Below, piece after piece: positions 1 to 11,421 of a DNA stretch of 64,000 nt. The translations under genes were made by a program, and so were the position numbers. Source of the DNA: Vandiemenella viatica. Its lineage: Eukaryota > Arthropoda > Insecta > Orthoptera > Morabidae. Numbering within the stretch: position 1 is the first letter of the stretch; each line of letters begins with the position of its first letter. The DNA lies in the NCBI GenBank assembly GCA_031002005.1, contig CM061920.1, positions 49,516,610 to 49,580,609 of the forward strand, in the 5' to 3' direction. Under the pieces are notes generated by a model that saw only the letters and a list, made by a program, of their open reading frames with translations, searched no databases and was not told the origin of the DNA.

Positions 1-349
1 TTTTCTAAGTAGACCGTGTCGCAAATGATAGTATGTATGAATGGAAACTTTGCCTTTCTAGAGCCTAAACAAAGAAATTAACTTTTATTTTCATAATTAA
101 GAAGTGAATAAATATGTATTAAGGAATTATTGTTCTATTTTCTTTTATTATATTCACTGACATCAGAAAGAAATGGAATGGGTTGCGGGGTACAATGGAG
201 AACTGACGAAAGAGTCACGCGAATCTGCTTTCAGTGGATGGGGTGCCATCGCGCCGATTCAGTTCACGCGAATACAGGCGTTGACTGCTTCTATATATCA
301 CGTATAATTCTTGTAGTTTTAAAACTAATGTCTTTAAAACAGCTGCCTG
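1..349. other. Unassigned AT-rich sequence
   Basis: I see no coding pattern, tandem repeat or recognisable element end. It is the sequence into which the LINE copy that follows was inserted. Confidence 0.5.
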
Positions 350-2045
350 TTTACATCTACATCTACATCTACATCCATACTCTGCGAATCACAAACATTG
401 TGGGTGGCAGAGGGTGCTAAGCACCAATCCTAAACCCGCCCATTCCAATCCCGAATAGTGCGAGGAAAGAAGGAATACATATAAGTATCAGTACGGCATC
501 TTATTTCTCTAATCTTATCCCTCCGGTCATTGCGACCTAAATAGGTTGGCGGAAGAAGTATTTCATTGCACTCTAAATTTAAATTTTTTCGCATATTCTC
601 CAATAAATTAGAACGCAAGCTACGTCGTCTGTCTTCCAAACTATCCCAGCCCAATCTATGTATCAATTCTGTGACGCTTTCATAAGGGCTGTAACAACAA
701 GTCACGAATCTAGCGGCTCTCCTCTGCACCCTCTCAACTGAGTCAATCAGAACCTTGCGATACGGATCCCAAACCCCACAACAGTAATCCAGATGCGGAC
801 GCACTAGTGTTTTATACGCTATCTCCTTTGTTTGAGCATTACAATTCCTCAAAATACGACCTATGAATCGTAATTTAGAATTGGCCTTGCCTACGACGGA
901 AGTTATGTGCATGTCCCATTTCATGTTGCTTTGTACTATCACCCCCAGATACTTCACGGAATCAACCGTGTCAACAGGTGAATTGTTTATTTTGTACTCG
1001 TGAACAACCTGATTCTTCTTGTTACTTATCCGCATTGCCTTGCACTTTTTGCAATTAAGTGTAAGCTGCCATTTACGGCACCAATCGAAAATAGCATCCA
1101 AATCACGCTGAATTTCCAAGCAGTCGTCGGAGCACCTTATTTCCCTATAGATAACCGCATCGTCGGCAAACAATCGCAACCAGCATTTGACGTTGTCACC
1201 TAGATCGTTTATAAATATTAAGAAAAGAAGTGGACCTATTACACTTCCCTGAGGAACGCCCGAAGTAACATTTATCTTAGAAGAGGCTTCCCCGTCAACA
1301 ACGATATATTGTTTTCGACCAGTTAGAAAATCACGTATCCACTCGCAAATCTGAGCCGAAATACCGTAAGCTCGAATCTTCGCTAAAAGTCGGTTGTGTG
1401 GCACAGAATCAAATGCTTTCTGAAAATCCAAAAAAACCGCATCAACTTGCGAACCTGCATCGATAACTTTCATTATGTCGTGGGAAAATAGGGCCAATTG
1501 TGTTTCACACGATCGCTTCTTCCGAAATCCGTGTTGACATGGTGTAAGTAACTCGTTCTCATCTAGAAACTTCATTATGTTCGAGCATATGACATGTTCC
1601 AGAATTCTGCTGCAGACCGATGTTAGAGATATGGGTCGATAATTCCTAGGATCACTCCGATCTCCTTTCTTAAAAACGGGAATTACCTGGGCTATTTTCC
1701 AGCTAGAAGGTACTTTTCTCTCTTCTAGTGATTTACGAAATATATCTGACAGAAATGGTTCAATATCCTCCGCGTATTCAGAAAATACTCTTACCGGTAT
1801 ACCATCGGGACCCGGCGCTTTACCCCACTTCAGGAGTTTTAATTGCTTTACAATTCCTACGCTATCAATTTCTATCGGATCCATCTCTAATTCCACACGA
1901 TGTGGTAAAGTGGGGACGTTTTCCAAGTTTTCTTGCGTGAATGAATTTTTGAATTCGGCGTTAAATAAGGTAGCCTTGTCGCGGCTGTCTTCAACCTCCC
2001 GTCTATCTTTTATTAGAACTGGCTTAAGTTTGTTTGAGTTATATA
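350..2045 (-). mobile_element. LINE family I copy A, CR1/L2-type, 5'-truncated
   Basis: This is a non-LTR retrotransposon read on the minus strand. Its 3' end (low coordinate) is a short tandem tail of ATCTAC units at about 352-375, as is usual for CR1/L2-type LINEs. Next to it is a 3' UTR motif (GTGGGTGGCAGAGGGTGCT at about 400-418) that recurs at the 3' ends of copies B (8742) and C (54600). The 5' side stops near 2045, just upstream of the reverse transcriptase domain, so ORF1 and the endonuclease are missing. Assignment to CR1/L2 rests on the SCETQL and WN C-terminal motifs and on the esterase-type ORF1 of copy C. I found no clear target duplication. Confidence 0.8.
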
Positions 2046-2049
2046 ATAT
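430..2049 (-). CDS. LINE reverse transcriptase ORF, N-terminally truncated, unbroken
   Basis: An uninterrupted frame of about 539 codons encodes the reverse transcriptase half of a LINE ORF2. It includes the N-terminal RT region (GKAPGPDGIPVRVF), NYRPISLTSV, QHGFRKKRSCETQL, the first catalytic aspartates in FLDFQKAFDSV, SGVPQGSVIGPLLF, and the catalytic FADD box (minus-strand codons at about 1159-1170). The conserved C-terminal domain ends in the FFPRTIRDWN motif. The frame starts by truncation, not at a genuine start codon: the apuric endonuclease that should precede it is absent. Copies B and C of the same family carry several frameshifts, whereas this one has none, which suggests a younger insertion. 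Without a 5' UTR or endonuclease it is very unlikely to retrotranspose. Confidence 0.85.
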   Translation of the reverse strand: MLYNSNKLKPVLIKDRREVEDSRDKATLFNAEFKNSFTQENLENVPTLPHRVELEMDPIEIDSVGIVKQLKLLKWGKAPGPDGIPVRVFSEYAEDIEPFLSDIFRKSLEERKVPSSWKIAQVIPVFKKGDRSDPRNYRPISLTSVCSRILEHVICSNIMKFLDENELLTPCQHGFRKKRSCETQLALFSHDIMKVIDAGSQVDAVFLDFQKAFDSVPHNRLLAKIRAYGISAQICEWIRDFLTGRKQYIVVDGEASSKINVTSGVPQGSVIGPLLFLIFINDLGDNVKCWLRLFADDAVIYREIRCSDDCLEIQRDLDAIFDWCRKWQLTLNCKKCKAMRISNKKNQVVHEYKINNSPVDTVDSVKYLGVIVQSNMKWDMHITSVVGKANSKLRFIGRILRNCNAQTKEIAYKTLVRPHLDYCCGVWDPYRKVLIDSVERVQRRAARFVTCCYSPYESVTELIHRLGWDSLEDRRRSLRSNLLENMRKNLNLECNEILLPPTYLGRNDRRDKIREIRCRTDTYMYSFFPRTIRDWNGRV

Positions 2050-2108
2050 TTAATTAATATCGGAATGTAGTGCACGCTCCGGTGGTAATTTCCCTACACA
2101 CCCTACTC
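2047..2108 (-). mobile_element. 3'-terminal scrap of LINE family II
   Basis: The minus strand reads GTGTGTAGGGAAATTACCACC followed by an ATTAATTAA tail. It matches the last ~60 bp of the family II copies at 42840-42925 and 50150-50240. LINE copy A abuts it directly. Confidence 0.6.
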
Positions 2109-3384
2109 AACGCGGCTATTCTACATTGGCAAAAAAAAGTGCAAGATAAGTGTAATAGAGAATCTCAAACTTGGCGAACTGAGAAATATGGCATCTATCT
2201 ATTTATCTACATAAATGAGAATGTTTGGATGTACTGATGGCCTCAATCACGCCTTAATTGCTCAACAGATTTAATTGATATTTGGCACAGAGTTAGTACA
2301 TAGTGTGCATAGTGACATAGAATAGGTTTTATCCCGCAAAAAGAATAGTTCCTTTAGAAATTGCAATTCGCAAAAATCAAATAGTTTCCTACGTCGTAGA
2401 CGGCATTACCATGTTTACTTTTTGCTTCTAACGTGCATAACAAACTCTTTTCAGAAAAAAAATCTTCTGATATATGCAAGTATGTATTCAGTTTAAAATC
2501 ACTAAAACTGAATGCACGGTATTGGGAAATATAAATCTATACTTAACCTTATTTTTTTAAATAGACTGCAGGTATTTTCACAAAGAGATGTCATCAGTTG
2601 CCTAGATGAAATAGTATAACACCTCAGGTATCACAGCGTAATTCCTTTCGTAATATGTGAGAAATCAAATCTTGGGTGGATTTTTTTTTTTAAATCTAAG
2701 AATATACAAGCACAAGTCCCATGAATTAAAAGTGACAAAATGGTCGTATGTTCATGATACATATGAAACGGTTTTGATTCTATCTCGGTTCAGTTTATTG
2801 CCTGTGTGTCTTTTTTTCATACTATTTTTTTTTGTCCAAAATTTTTGTAAAAATCAGTGTTATGATAATCAAAACAATTTTTTTTACTTACTGTTCAATA
2901 TCCTGCCAATAATTTTTAATCTATACAACACGTGCGAAAATTTCGCGAATAAAATAGGATGAATAGCGAGGTTGAATGCTTGTAATATAATGAAAATTAG
3001 AACCACACTTTTGTAGAAATATTTATTTTGTTTAGTGTAATAGGTGTAAAATACTTACAACATATTACGAAACAGAAAAATTTTAAACACAGTGTATGTA
3101 CGATAAACTGTCACTGACCTTAACAGAATACAACCAACCTGAACAAAATGCACACAGCATATCAACATCTCTGTGATATGTGTTGCTGTGCAAATAAAAT
3201 GTTTACATTGGAATTGTAAAGCAAAACAAAAATGTTTCCGTAACAGAAAAAAATATCCGACAAGCTACTTATTTTAAAAAAAAAAAACAGTTAACTGACA
3301 TCTCCGTGAAATTTGCTGCTGCAATCCAGAGATTTGGCTCAGAACAGTCTCATATGCGCAACCACTTTAAGCGTCAAATTTCGA
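2109..3384. other. Unassigned AT-rich stretch with one dispersed segment
   Basis: I see no coding exon. Positions about 2530-2690 are clearly similar to 12470-12640 (shared GATGAAATAGTRTAACACCTCAGGTATCAC-type text), so part of this stretch belongs to an unnamed dispersed repeat. The remainder shows homopolymer runs only. Confidence 0.5.
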
Positions 3385-3895
3385 AAAATTCTTTCTTAAT
3401 TTATGATTATACCTAATTGGAGACCTTAATCTTTAAAACGATATGTCATTTACCGATTTCGGTTAAGTATCGAAGAAGATAAAGGACTTTAAAAAACCAT
3501 TGTAGGAATAAAATTAATAGTTTTGCTCTTTAAGTGTTGAATTGAAAAAAATTCCTTTTATAAAATATGATGTGACCAAAGCGGACACCTTGGTCTTTCA
3601 AATGATACCTCGTTTATCAATCTCGGTTAGGTATCAAGGGAGATAATTGACTTGTGACATAAAAATTCGTTGTAGAAATATTAATACTTTTTCCCTTAAG
3701 GATCGAATTTTAAAAAAATTCCTTTATTAAAACCGGAGACCTTTCGAACGCCTCAGTCATTTAAATGATACCTCGTTTATCAATTTTGTTTAATTGTCAA
3801 GGGAGATAAATGACTGGAGACACAGAAAACACAATTTAGAAATAATGAAATTTTTGCCCTTCAAAGGGTTCAATTCAGAAAATTTCTTTCTTAAT
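3385..3895. repeat. Satellite array, first segment (~3 monomers of ~168 bp)
   Basis: Successive units share the frame CCCTTTAAGGGTCGAATTC, then CGAAAAATTCCTTTCTT, then GGAGACCTTAATCTTT, then TCGGTTAG, then GGGAGATAAATGACT. The spacing is about 168 bp. Units here are more diverged than in the next segment. Confidence 0.75.
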
Positions 3896-4763
3896 ACGTT
3901 CAGTGCTGAGGACGTCTTCGGCCGTGTGCTAGGGAGCATCCCAGTGACGGTGGACGGTTGAGACGTCATTTCCCTATGGGATTGTATAGGATGTTGGTGA
4001 TTCCAGTACCTGGCCTACGAGTTCGCCCTTTCTCTCAGCCATTCGTTAAAGTCTTACCTTTCACCGAGTGAAGACCGTTTTCAAATCGGACAACGTGTTA
4101 TTTTAATAATTTTTCAAACTTGGTGTTTTTTTTTTCAAGTACAAAATATTATTCTATTGATTAATTTCTACAATCGACTTGATAATTAGAAGAATTTTAA
4201 GGTAAGTCTTATTTAAATTATTTACTTTGTAATATGTAATTTGGCATTTGCTGTAAAATTCGGAATAAATTTTTTTTTCTCAAATCTTGAACTTAAATTA
4301 TTACGTTTCGCAATTCCATTCTAGATTAACTTTCTTTTTTATAATAATAAATGTTTAAAATTTAGTTGCTAACAACGGATTTTTGTAATTTTTAATTAAA
4401 TATACTTTTTATAAACTCAGTTGAAATAATTGTGAGCTCTTACCTCGAGAAATTACGTACAGCTTTCACTCTTTTTTAAATCAAATTTATTTCAAGGTTT
4501 AGTTCGCAATTTGTTGAAAAATTGTTTTCTTAGAGGAAATTTGTTTGAAAAATATAATTTACTATAGATACGATATTACCGATTTATTTTTTCCCCTAAA
4601 CTATTATTTATTATATTTAGATAGTCCAATTGTATTTTTTTTTTCAGTTAAAAGTAAAATAAACAGCATAAAAGGGCAGAAAAATAAAATCATCTGCCGT
4701 CTCAGGTAAGGTGGTTAATAGCGTGACGGCGGCGAACGTCTAGAGTCGTACGTTGTTGTTGTT

Positions 4764-4794
<31 letters not shown>

Positions 4795-4904
4795 CTTTAA
4801 GGCGCATCGACATCGGTGTCATTAGCGCCAATACGACCGTGTTATGGGGGTTTTCATTCAGAGTTAGTCACTGACAGGACCCTTCATATTGCTGGTAGCG
4901 TTCA
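3896..4904. mobile_element. ~1-kb insertion splitting the satellite
   Basis: The satellite pattern stops in the middle of a unit at about 3895 and resumes at about 4905. The left end begins CGTTCAGTGCTGAGGACG just after TTAATA, which resembles piggyBac-type termini, but I cannot find a matching inverted end on the right. The last ~170 bp contain a TTG microsatellite followed by GCTTTAAGGCGCATCGACAT, which on the minus strand looks like a SINE 3' end with a CAA tail. The element type is unresolved. Confidence 0.4.
4752..4794. repeat. TTG trinucleotide microsatellite
   Basis: About 14 TTG units with a single ATT interruption. On the minus strand this is a CAA tail, as seen at some SINE or LINE 3' ends. 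Confidence 0.9.
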
Positions 4905-6234
4905 ATGTGATAAAATATAAATGTGACCTCAGCGGAGACCTTAATCTTTAGAACGATACCTCATTTATGTATTTCGGTTATATATTAATGGAGATAAATG
5001 ACTCATGGCAAAAAAAAATTAAAAAATGCGTTGAAGAACCCTTGATACCTTTTCCCTTTAAGGGTTGAATTCCAAAAAATTTCTTTCATAATATATGATT
5101 TCACCAAAGCGAAGACATTACTCTTCATAATACTACTTCATTTATCGATTTCTTTTAGATATCCAAGGAGATAAATGGCTCGAGACACAAAAAAACGCAT
5201 TTTAGAAACATTGATATTTTTGCCCTTTAAGGGTCGAATTATTAAAAATTCCTTTATTAAAACATAATTTTACAGCGGCGGAGACCTTAATCTTTAATAT
5301 GATACTTCATTTATCTATATTGATTATATATGAAGGAAGATAAAATACGTTGTAGAACTATTGATATTTTATCCCTTTAAGGGTTGAATTGCAAAAAAAA
5401 AAAAAATATTTCTTAATATATGATGTCACCAAAGCTGAGACATTGCCCTTCATAATCCTACTTTATTATCGAATTCGGTTAGATATCCAGGGAGACAAAA
5501 GGCTCAAAATACAAAAAATGAATTTTAGAAATATTGAAATTTTTCCCCTTTAAGGGTCGAATTACGAAAAATTCCTTTCTTAAAATTCAATGTTACCTAC
5601 GATGGAGACCTTAATCTTTAATTTGATACCTCATTTATCTATATCGGTTAGAAATGAAGAGAGATAAATGGCTCGTGACACAAAAACTCGTTGTAGAAAT
5701 TTTAATACTTCTCCCTTTAAGGGTCGAATTCCGAAAAATCCCTGTCTTAATATATGATGCCACTAAAGCGGAGATATAATCTTTAAAATAACACTTCATT
5801 AAATGATTTCAGATACGTATCCAGGGACATAAATGACTTGTAACACAAAAAACAGAAATGTTAGAAATATTGACAATTTTGTCCTTTAAAGGTAGAATTC
5901 CGTAAAATTCCTTTTTTAAAATATGATATTACCTCAGTGATGACATTAATCTTTAATATCATACCTCTTTTATCTATATCAGTTAGATAGGAAGAGAGAT
6001 AAATGGCTCGTGACACAAAATCGCTTTGCAGAAATATTAAACTTTTGCCCTTTAAGGGTCGAATTCCGAAAAAAATACTGTCTTAATATATGATGCAACC
6101 AAAGCGGAGATCTTACTCTTTAAAATGATACTGCATCAAACGAATTCAGATGGGTATTCACGGAGATAAATGACTCATAACTCAAAAAATAGCATTTTAG
6201 AAATATTGACTTTTTTTACCTTTAAGGGTCGAAT
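4905..6234. repeat. Satellite array, main segment with dimeric higher-order unit
   Basis: About eight monomers of ~168 bp. Two monomer types alternate strictly. Type A carries CGTTGTAGAA (near 5024, 5348, 5688, 6027) and is followed by a TGATGTCACCAAAGC block. Type B carries CATTTTAGAA (near 5196, 5517, 5855, 6192) and is followed by a TTACCTCAG-like block. A-to-A and B-to-B spacings are about 322-340 bp, so the repeating unit is a ~338-bp dimer. No ORF runs through it. Confidence 0.8.
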
Positions 6235-8056
6235 GGGGTACTTGACACTAACTATAAAACCATGAAACCTTAATTTACACTGATAGAGTAAGTTGTTAGG
6301 ATACCGAAAATCAACTTCATTTTTTGGATAGGAGTTAAAAACATACTATTTTTAATAAAATAAAAATGAAAAAAAGACAGCTGTTAGTCACGTGACATGA
6401 AACACCAATCGGAGCGCATGACGTCAGTTGTTGGGCCGCGCCAGTTTAGCTGCCGTGTATTCTCATGCGGAGAACTTCTTTCCGTCGCTTATTTAAGTTT
6501 GTTAAGGTTTCAGTGCTGGCTGTAAAACATTTGTTCTTCTTATACTCGCAATGGAAGTTGGTTTTATCCAGGCAAATAACTCTAATTTGCCCAGAATTGA
6601 CGTGATGATGCTGGGAGTGTTTTTGCATCAAACACCGATTTCTGATCACCAGAATTCCGGAATGTCAAAACGTCCAAGTAAATACTTACTTGTTATATGT
6701 TATACACAATACCATATTACGATAAAACGTTAGAATATAAGGTATTTTAGAAGCGTGTGTGTTAGTGGTGCGTTTTACTTAATACAGATTGGTAATTTGC
6801 GATTTTAATCAACAGGTCTACATTTCGAGTAATTTCGAGTATTTCATTGTAGTATCTTTTAAAATGTGTTTAATATGACTGTTGCTTCGCAGAATCATGT
6901 GCAGTATTTAATTGTTAGTATAATTACTATTTTAAAAAATCCTTGAGTGATTTCTACAACTATTTTTTGCCGCGCTGGGTTAGTTAAAGTTAAGTCTGTA
7001 CACATTCGTTCGACGCTATTTTTTCGGCAGTAATGTTGTGAATATAAAGCTTTTTCTTTCTATATTAGAGGTTATACAAGTTTTTGTATAGCTAGAAAAA
7101 TATTTTGATCATGTTTACTAAGAAAGTCGTAAACTATCGTCCTATTCAGGTCGAAATATTTTTCGATATTCGTTGAAGCGGGGATTCTACGATAATCGTG
7201 ATAGATTCTTAAGTTACGTGACAAATTGATTGTAAGGAATAACATTTTTTGATACCTCGCTTAGTTCCCGAGATATACTATCTCAAAAGTGGTTAGGTCG
7301 AAATGCGACCTCGACCAGAAGAAAAATTTCTCCAAATCTAAATTCGATGATGGATTCTTCAGTAACTCGAAGACAAAAATCAAAAGTAAAAACTAATTTT
7401 TTTTGATTCATTAGTACTTTTGATACTGATCCCATTATATGATACTCCATATAGTTTTCCAAATCGTTCGGTAACTATATCAATAAAAAAAAAAATTGAT
7501 GCATTTACAACGAACAGCATTTTAACCTCCAGGGTCGTAATTTATTTACCGGTAATAATTTAAGTTTATCATACCACAAAATATTGACGTACATAGCTTA
7601 TTAAACATAATAAAATATTAAGCAAAACTTCCGTCAAAATGTGCTTCACAAAAATATATTGAGGGTGTTGTAGACACATAAGCCGGATCGCGTCGTGCAA
7701 GCATTAACCACTTTTTCCAACTACTTAGTTGCGTGGAACAGAAACAAACAATTTGTTTGGTGCATTAAAGGTCGTGTGTACACACAGAGGCACCACACAC
7801 CATTTGTAAACTCTAGAACACATTTTATTAATAAAATAAGCATACCTCCTATATGTTTACAATGGCACGAGCCAACAACTGACGTCACAAGAGACCAACT
7901 GACAGCTGGGAGCGTTTTGGCGCCAATATTCAAATCATCGCATAATAATGCAAAATTTTGCTATTTTCCGTTATTTCAAGAAATAATATTTTATTTGTTT
8001 ATAGTAGATGACCAGCTACAATACTGACTACTTTCCCAAAATTATTCAAGAACCCC
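6235..8056. mobile_element. Non-coding ~1.8-kb DNA transposon with AT target duplication, copy 3
   Basis: Ends are GGGGTACTTGAC on the left and its imperfect inverse (TCAAGAACCCC) on the right, flanked by AT at 6233-6234 and 8057-8058. Removing the element and one AT restores the satellite text GGGTCGAATTCCGAAAAATTC exactly, so the boundaries are secure. Inside, CACGTG (6389) and TGACGTCA (6419) lie near the left end, and TGACGTCA (7880) and GGAGCGTTTTGGCG (7909) near the right end, as in the copies at 13331 and 43490. Length is 1822 bp. I find no transposase reading frame. A 2-bp AT duplication is, as I recall, typical of the ISL2EU group, but that affiliation is inferred only from the duplication. 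Confidence 0.8.
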
Positions 8057-8058
8057 AT

Positions 8059-8230
8059 TCCGAAAAATTCCTTTCTTTAAATACAGTATGATGTGACCAA
8101 AGTGGTGGCCAAAAGCTTTAATATGACACATCATTCATTGATTTCGGTTAAGCATGAAGGGAGATGATGGCTTGTAACAAATAAACACCTTATAGAAATA
8201 ACACACATGATCTTTCACTTTAAACGAATT
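8059..8230. repeat. Satellite array, last monomer after the insertion
   Basis: The unit interrupted at 6234 continues here with ATTCCGAAAAATTCCTTTCTT, TATGATGTGACCAAAG and a diverged GGGAGATGATGGCTTG. The satellite pattern ends near 8230. Confidence 0.7.
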
Positions 8231-8520
8231 TATCTACCTATGATAGAAACTTTTTGTTTCAAGAAGCCATATCAGGAATAGTTTACATCGCGATACACGT
8301 CGTCACTAACACGGCACTTATGAAAGCAAGTTATTTATTAGTTATAACAACAAAATTCCTCCCGCCTTATGCTGCAACTAGAACATTCTGGTACAGGCAA
8401 CATTTCAGCCTAGCCACTATTTCAGCTAATATTGTGTTAGGAATTGTAATGAATTCTGGACTTTCTGTTGTACAGCATAAGTTACGAGCATTTTTGTATA
8501 CATTTTTAAATTACGTTAAT
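8231..8520 (+). mobile_element. Fragment related to the interior of the P-type elements
   Basis: The text around TTTACATCGCGATACACGT and ACATTCTGGTACAGGC is similar, in the same order, to 35365-35560 inside P-type copy c. It has no terminal repeats of its own here, so it is a solo internal fragment. The weak open frame across it has no recognised domain. Confidence 0.45.
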
Positions 8521-8789
8521 TAATAATTGTCATGATGCTGACGCTATAGTTCATGTAGCTGCACATGTATTTATTGTTTACTTCGTTTTTACAGCCGTCA
8601 TTTTGTAAAGGTCATTTTCAGCCAGTTTTACCGGTTGCTTTGATACCACTATCTGAAATTGTGGTTTAAGTTTCATTTAATTTAGTTAAAATTTCAATGC
8701 AAGCTCTAGTGGCAATGTCTTTACACACCCATCTTTCCTGCCATCTACATATATACTCTGCAATTCACAGAATTGTGCTTGGCAGAGAG

Positions 8790-10249
8790 TGCTCTGCACC
8801 AAAGCTAATCCCTTTGTTATGCATTCCAATCCCTAATGGTACGAGGGAAAAAATAATTCATATCAGAATCAGTGCGGCACCTTATTTCTCCCAAGTTGGT
8901 GGAAGAAGTATTTCACTACACTCGAAAGTGAAAGTGGGAGTACGCATGTTTAACAATAAGTTTAGACAAAACGTGTGTCGTCTATCTACCAGAGACTCCC
9001 AGCCTAGTCTACTAATCAGTTCTGTGACGCTTTCATAAGGACTGTAGCAAAGCGGTCACGAATCGAGCGGGTCTTCTCTATACTTTCGATCAACCCCTTA
9101 CGAAACGGGTCCCAAATGGCACAACAATAATCCAAATGTGTATGTCCCATTTTATGTTCTTTTGTACTGTTACTGCCAAATATTTCATAGAATCGACCAT
9201 ATCAATAACCGTATTGTTTAACTAGCATTTCTGAACAATTGGATTCTTTTTGTTAGTTATGCTCATTGTCTTGCCCTTCTTACAATTTAGAGTAAGTTGC
9301 CACTCAGCGCACCAAGCCATAATAACATCCAGATCACGCTGAATTTCTAAGCAATCGGCCAAAATTCTTACTTCCCTATAAATAACCGCATCATCAGCAA
9401 ACAATCTAAAAAGGCCTTTCACTTTGTCTCCGAGATCGTTTATAAAAATTAAGAAAAGAAGTAGTCCTATTACACATCCTTGAGGTACACCCGATGTAAC
9501 ATCTAGATTAGAAGAACTTTCTCCTTCAACGACGACATACTGCGACCGAACAGTTAGAAAATCCTTTATCCATTCCCAAAGCTGATCCGATATACCGTAC
9601 GCTCGAAGCTTCATTAAAAGGCGGTTGTGTGGCAGAGTCAAAGGCTTTCTGGAAATCTAAAAAAATTGCATCTACTTGTGAACCTGCACCAATAACTTTC
9701 ATTACATCCTGTGTAAATAGGGCCAGCTTCCGAAATCCGTGTTGATTTGTTGTAAGCAGATTATTTTCATCTAGAAAATTCATAATGTTCCAGCATATAA
9801 TATGCTCTATGACTCTACTACAAACAGATGTTATAGATATGGGACGATAGTTTGCAGGATCACTTCGATCACTTTTCTTGAAAATCGGAGTTACTTGCGC
9901 GATTTTCCAGTCTGAAGGTATATTTCACTTTTCTAATGATTTACTGAATATATCGGACAGAAATGGTCCGATTTCCACCGCATACTCTGAAAATACTCTT
10001 ACTGGAATTCCATCCGGGCCCGGTATTTTCCCCCACTTCAGGAGCTTTAATTGCTTAATGATAGCTGTAGTATCTATTCGTAATGACTCCATCACCGACT
10101 CGCCACGGTGTGGGAAAATGGGAATACTATCCTTATTTTCATTTGTAAATGAATTTTTGAATACAGTATACGCTTTAGCTTTATCGCGGCTTTCATTAAC
10201 CTCTGAGCCTTCACGAATAGTGCTGGAATATTGCTGTTGGTACAATTAA
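8790..10249 (-). pseudogene. Frameshifted reverse transcriptase of LINE I copy B
   Basis: Fragments in different frames cover the RT domain. 9925-10245 carries the N-terminal GKIPGPDGIPVRVF region, 9526-9783 carries QHGFRKLALF and FLDFQKAFDSA, and 9222-9641 carries SGVPQGCVIGLLLF and the FADDAVIY catalytic box. Part of the SCETQL segment is deleted near 9725. The C-terminal domain toward 8790 is degraded. The catalytic residues are visible but no single frame joins them. Confidence 0.75.
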
Positions 10250-10477
10250 CTTTTTGTACATATGACCAAAATTTCTTTGGGTTTTCGGTGAGACTCTTAG
10301 AGAGAGAGTTGGAATGAAAATCATTGAATGCTCACGCATTACATTCTTAATACGTCCTCTTAACTCAGCTAAGGTTTCTAAATCACTGTGACACCCCTAC
10401 CTTCTTGAGCGTGGGTGTATCTTCCTTTGTTTTTTGAGTAATCTTTTGACTTCGCATGTGTTCCACGGTGGATCATT

Positions 10478-11393
10478 CTACCCCTTTATTGTCCACTTCG
10501 GTATATGTATATCCATACCTTCCCTGACTATATGTATAAATCGATGCCACATCTCTTCAACGGTGTCCTTTATTGACTTAAAGTTATGATAATTATTCCT
10601 CAGGTAGGTTCTAAAACACTCCTTTGAGGCCTTACTGAATCTGTATACAATCCACCCTTTTCTCCTTTTTCGCTTGGTCATTAATTTGATAGTTGCAATT
10701 ACCGCTTTGTGATCGCTTATTCCTGTGGTCGTTGAAATGTCGGTGAATAATTCTGGCCTGTTGGTAACCAGCAAATCTAAAATGTTTTCGGCGATAGCTA
10801 TGTCGGAATCGGGTGGACGGTAGAAGGCGCCTATCATGAGTTTTGACCCAGCAACGTTGAGTTTAATCCATATGATTTCACAGATCGTATCGACGTCTAT
10901 TTCATTACATGGGAGAAATTCACTCACATCATAAATACCCCACCTCCATGAAAATGTAATCTGTCTTTACGAAAAACGTTCATGCTATCTTTAATAGTTT
11001 TGCTGAACTTATTTCCAGTTTCAGCCAACTTTCTGTATCGATAACGATATCCGCTTCTGTACAACACATAACGCTTTCAAGTTCCGGTTGTTTGTTACAA
11101 ACGCTTCTACAATTATTTACGAGAACTTTTAACTGTCGAGATTCTTTTACATTGCTCTTACATTCCGGTGTTTCATCTGATTGGGTTGCCCGTAACTGTA
11201 TTTCGTGTTTCGGGTTTTCCTCCCTCAGCCTAAAAACCACCCAGTGCATTCCACACGCCCCCTGCCACCCGTGTAGCCGATTGTTGTGCACACCTGACCT
11301 ATTAAGGGGAACCCAACAAGGGTCGACCCTATGGTGAAGATCGAGAAATCTGCAGCCAATATCATCACAGAAACGTGGTAGTCTCTGGTTCAA
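10478..11393 (-). pseudogene. Endonuclease region of LINE I copy B fused to the ORF1 tail
   Basis: From 11393 down to 10980 one open frame begins in ORF1 esterase-like sequence (FLDLHHRVD, RSGVHNN). It runs without a stop into the start of the AP-type endonuclease (RQLKVLVNNCRSVCNKQ, DTESWLKLE). In copy C a stop separates the two ORFs: copy C has six T on the minus strand at the junction, and this copy has five (11232-11236). The second piece (10478-10927) covers later endonuclease sequence but lacks GGDFN. The protein would be inactive. Confidence 0.65.
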
Positions 11394-11421
11394 CCCCTCA
11401 ATACGGCTTTGAACTAGAGCC

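Larger units (their letters stand above)
8742..11421 (-). mobile_element. LINE family I copy B, decayed, cut by a P-type element
   Basis: The 3' end at 8742 (CATCTACATATATACTCTGC) matches copies A and C. Reading right to left, the element preserves the end of ORF1, the endonuclease and the reverse transcriptase. It lacks ~210 bp of endonuclease present in copy C: the frame jumps from AIAE to NILDLLV, removing the GGDFN box. It stops abruptly at 11421, where the CATGGAGGAAG terminus of a P-type element begins. In copy C the matching sequence continues past this point. Confidence 0.8.

Noticed and set aside
3896..4904. piggyBac element
   Set aside because: The left end after TTAA-like sequence resembles piggyBac termini, but no inverted partner end and no TTAA on the right could be found.
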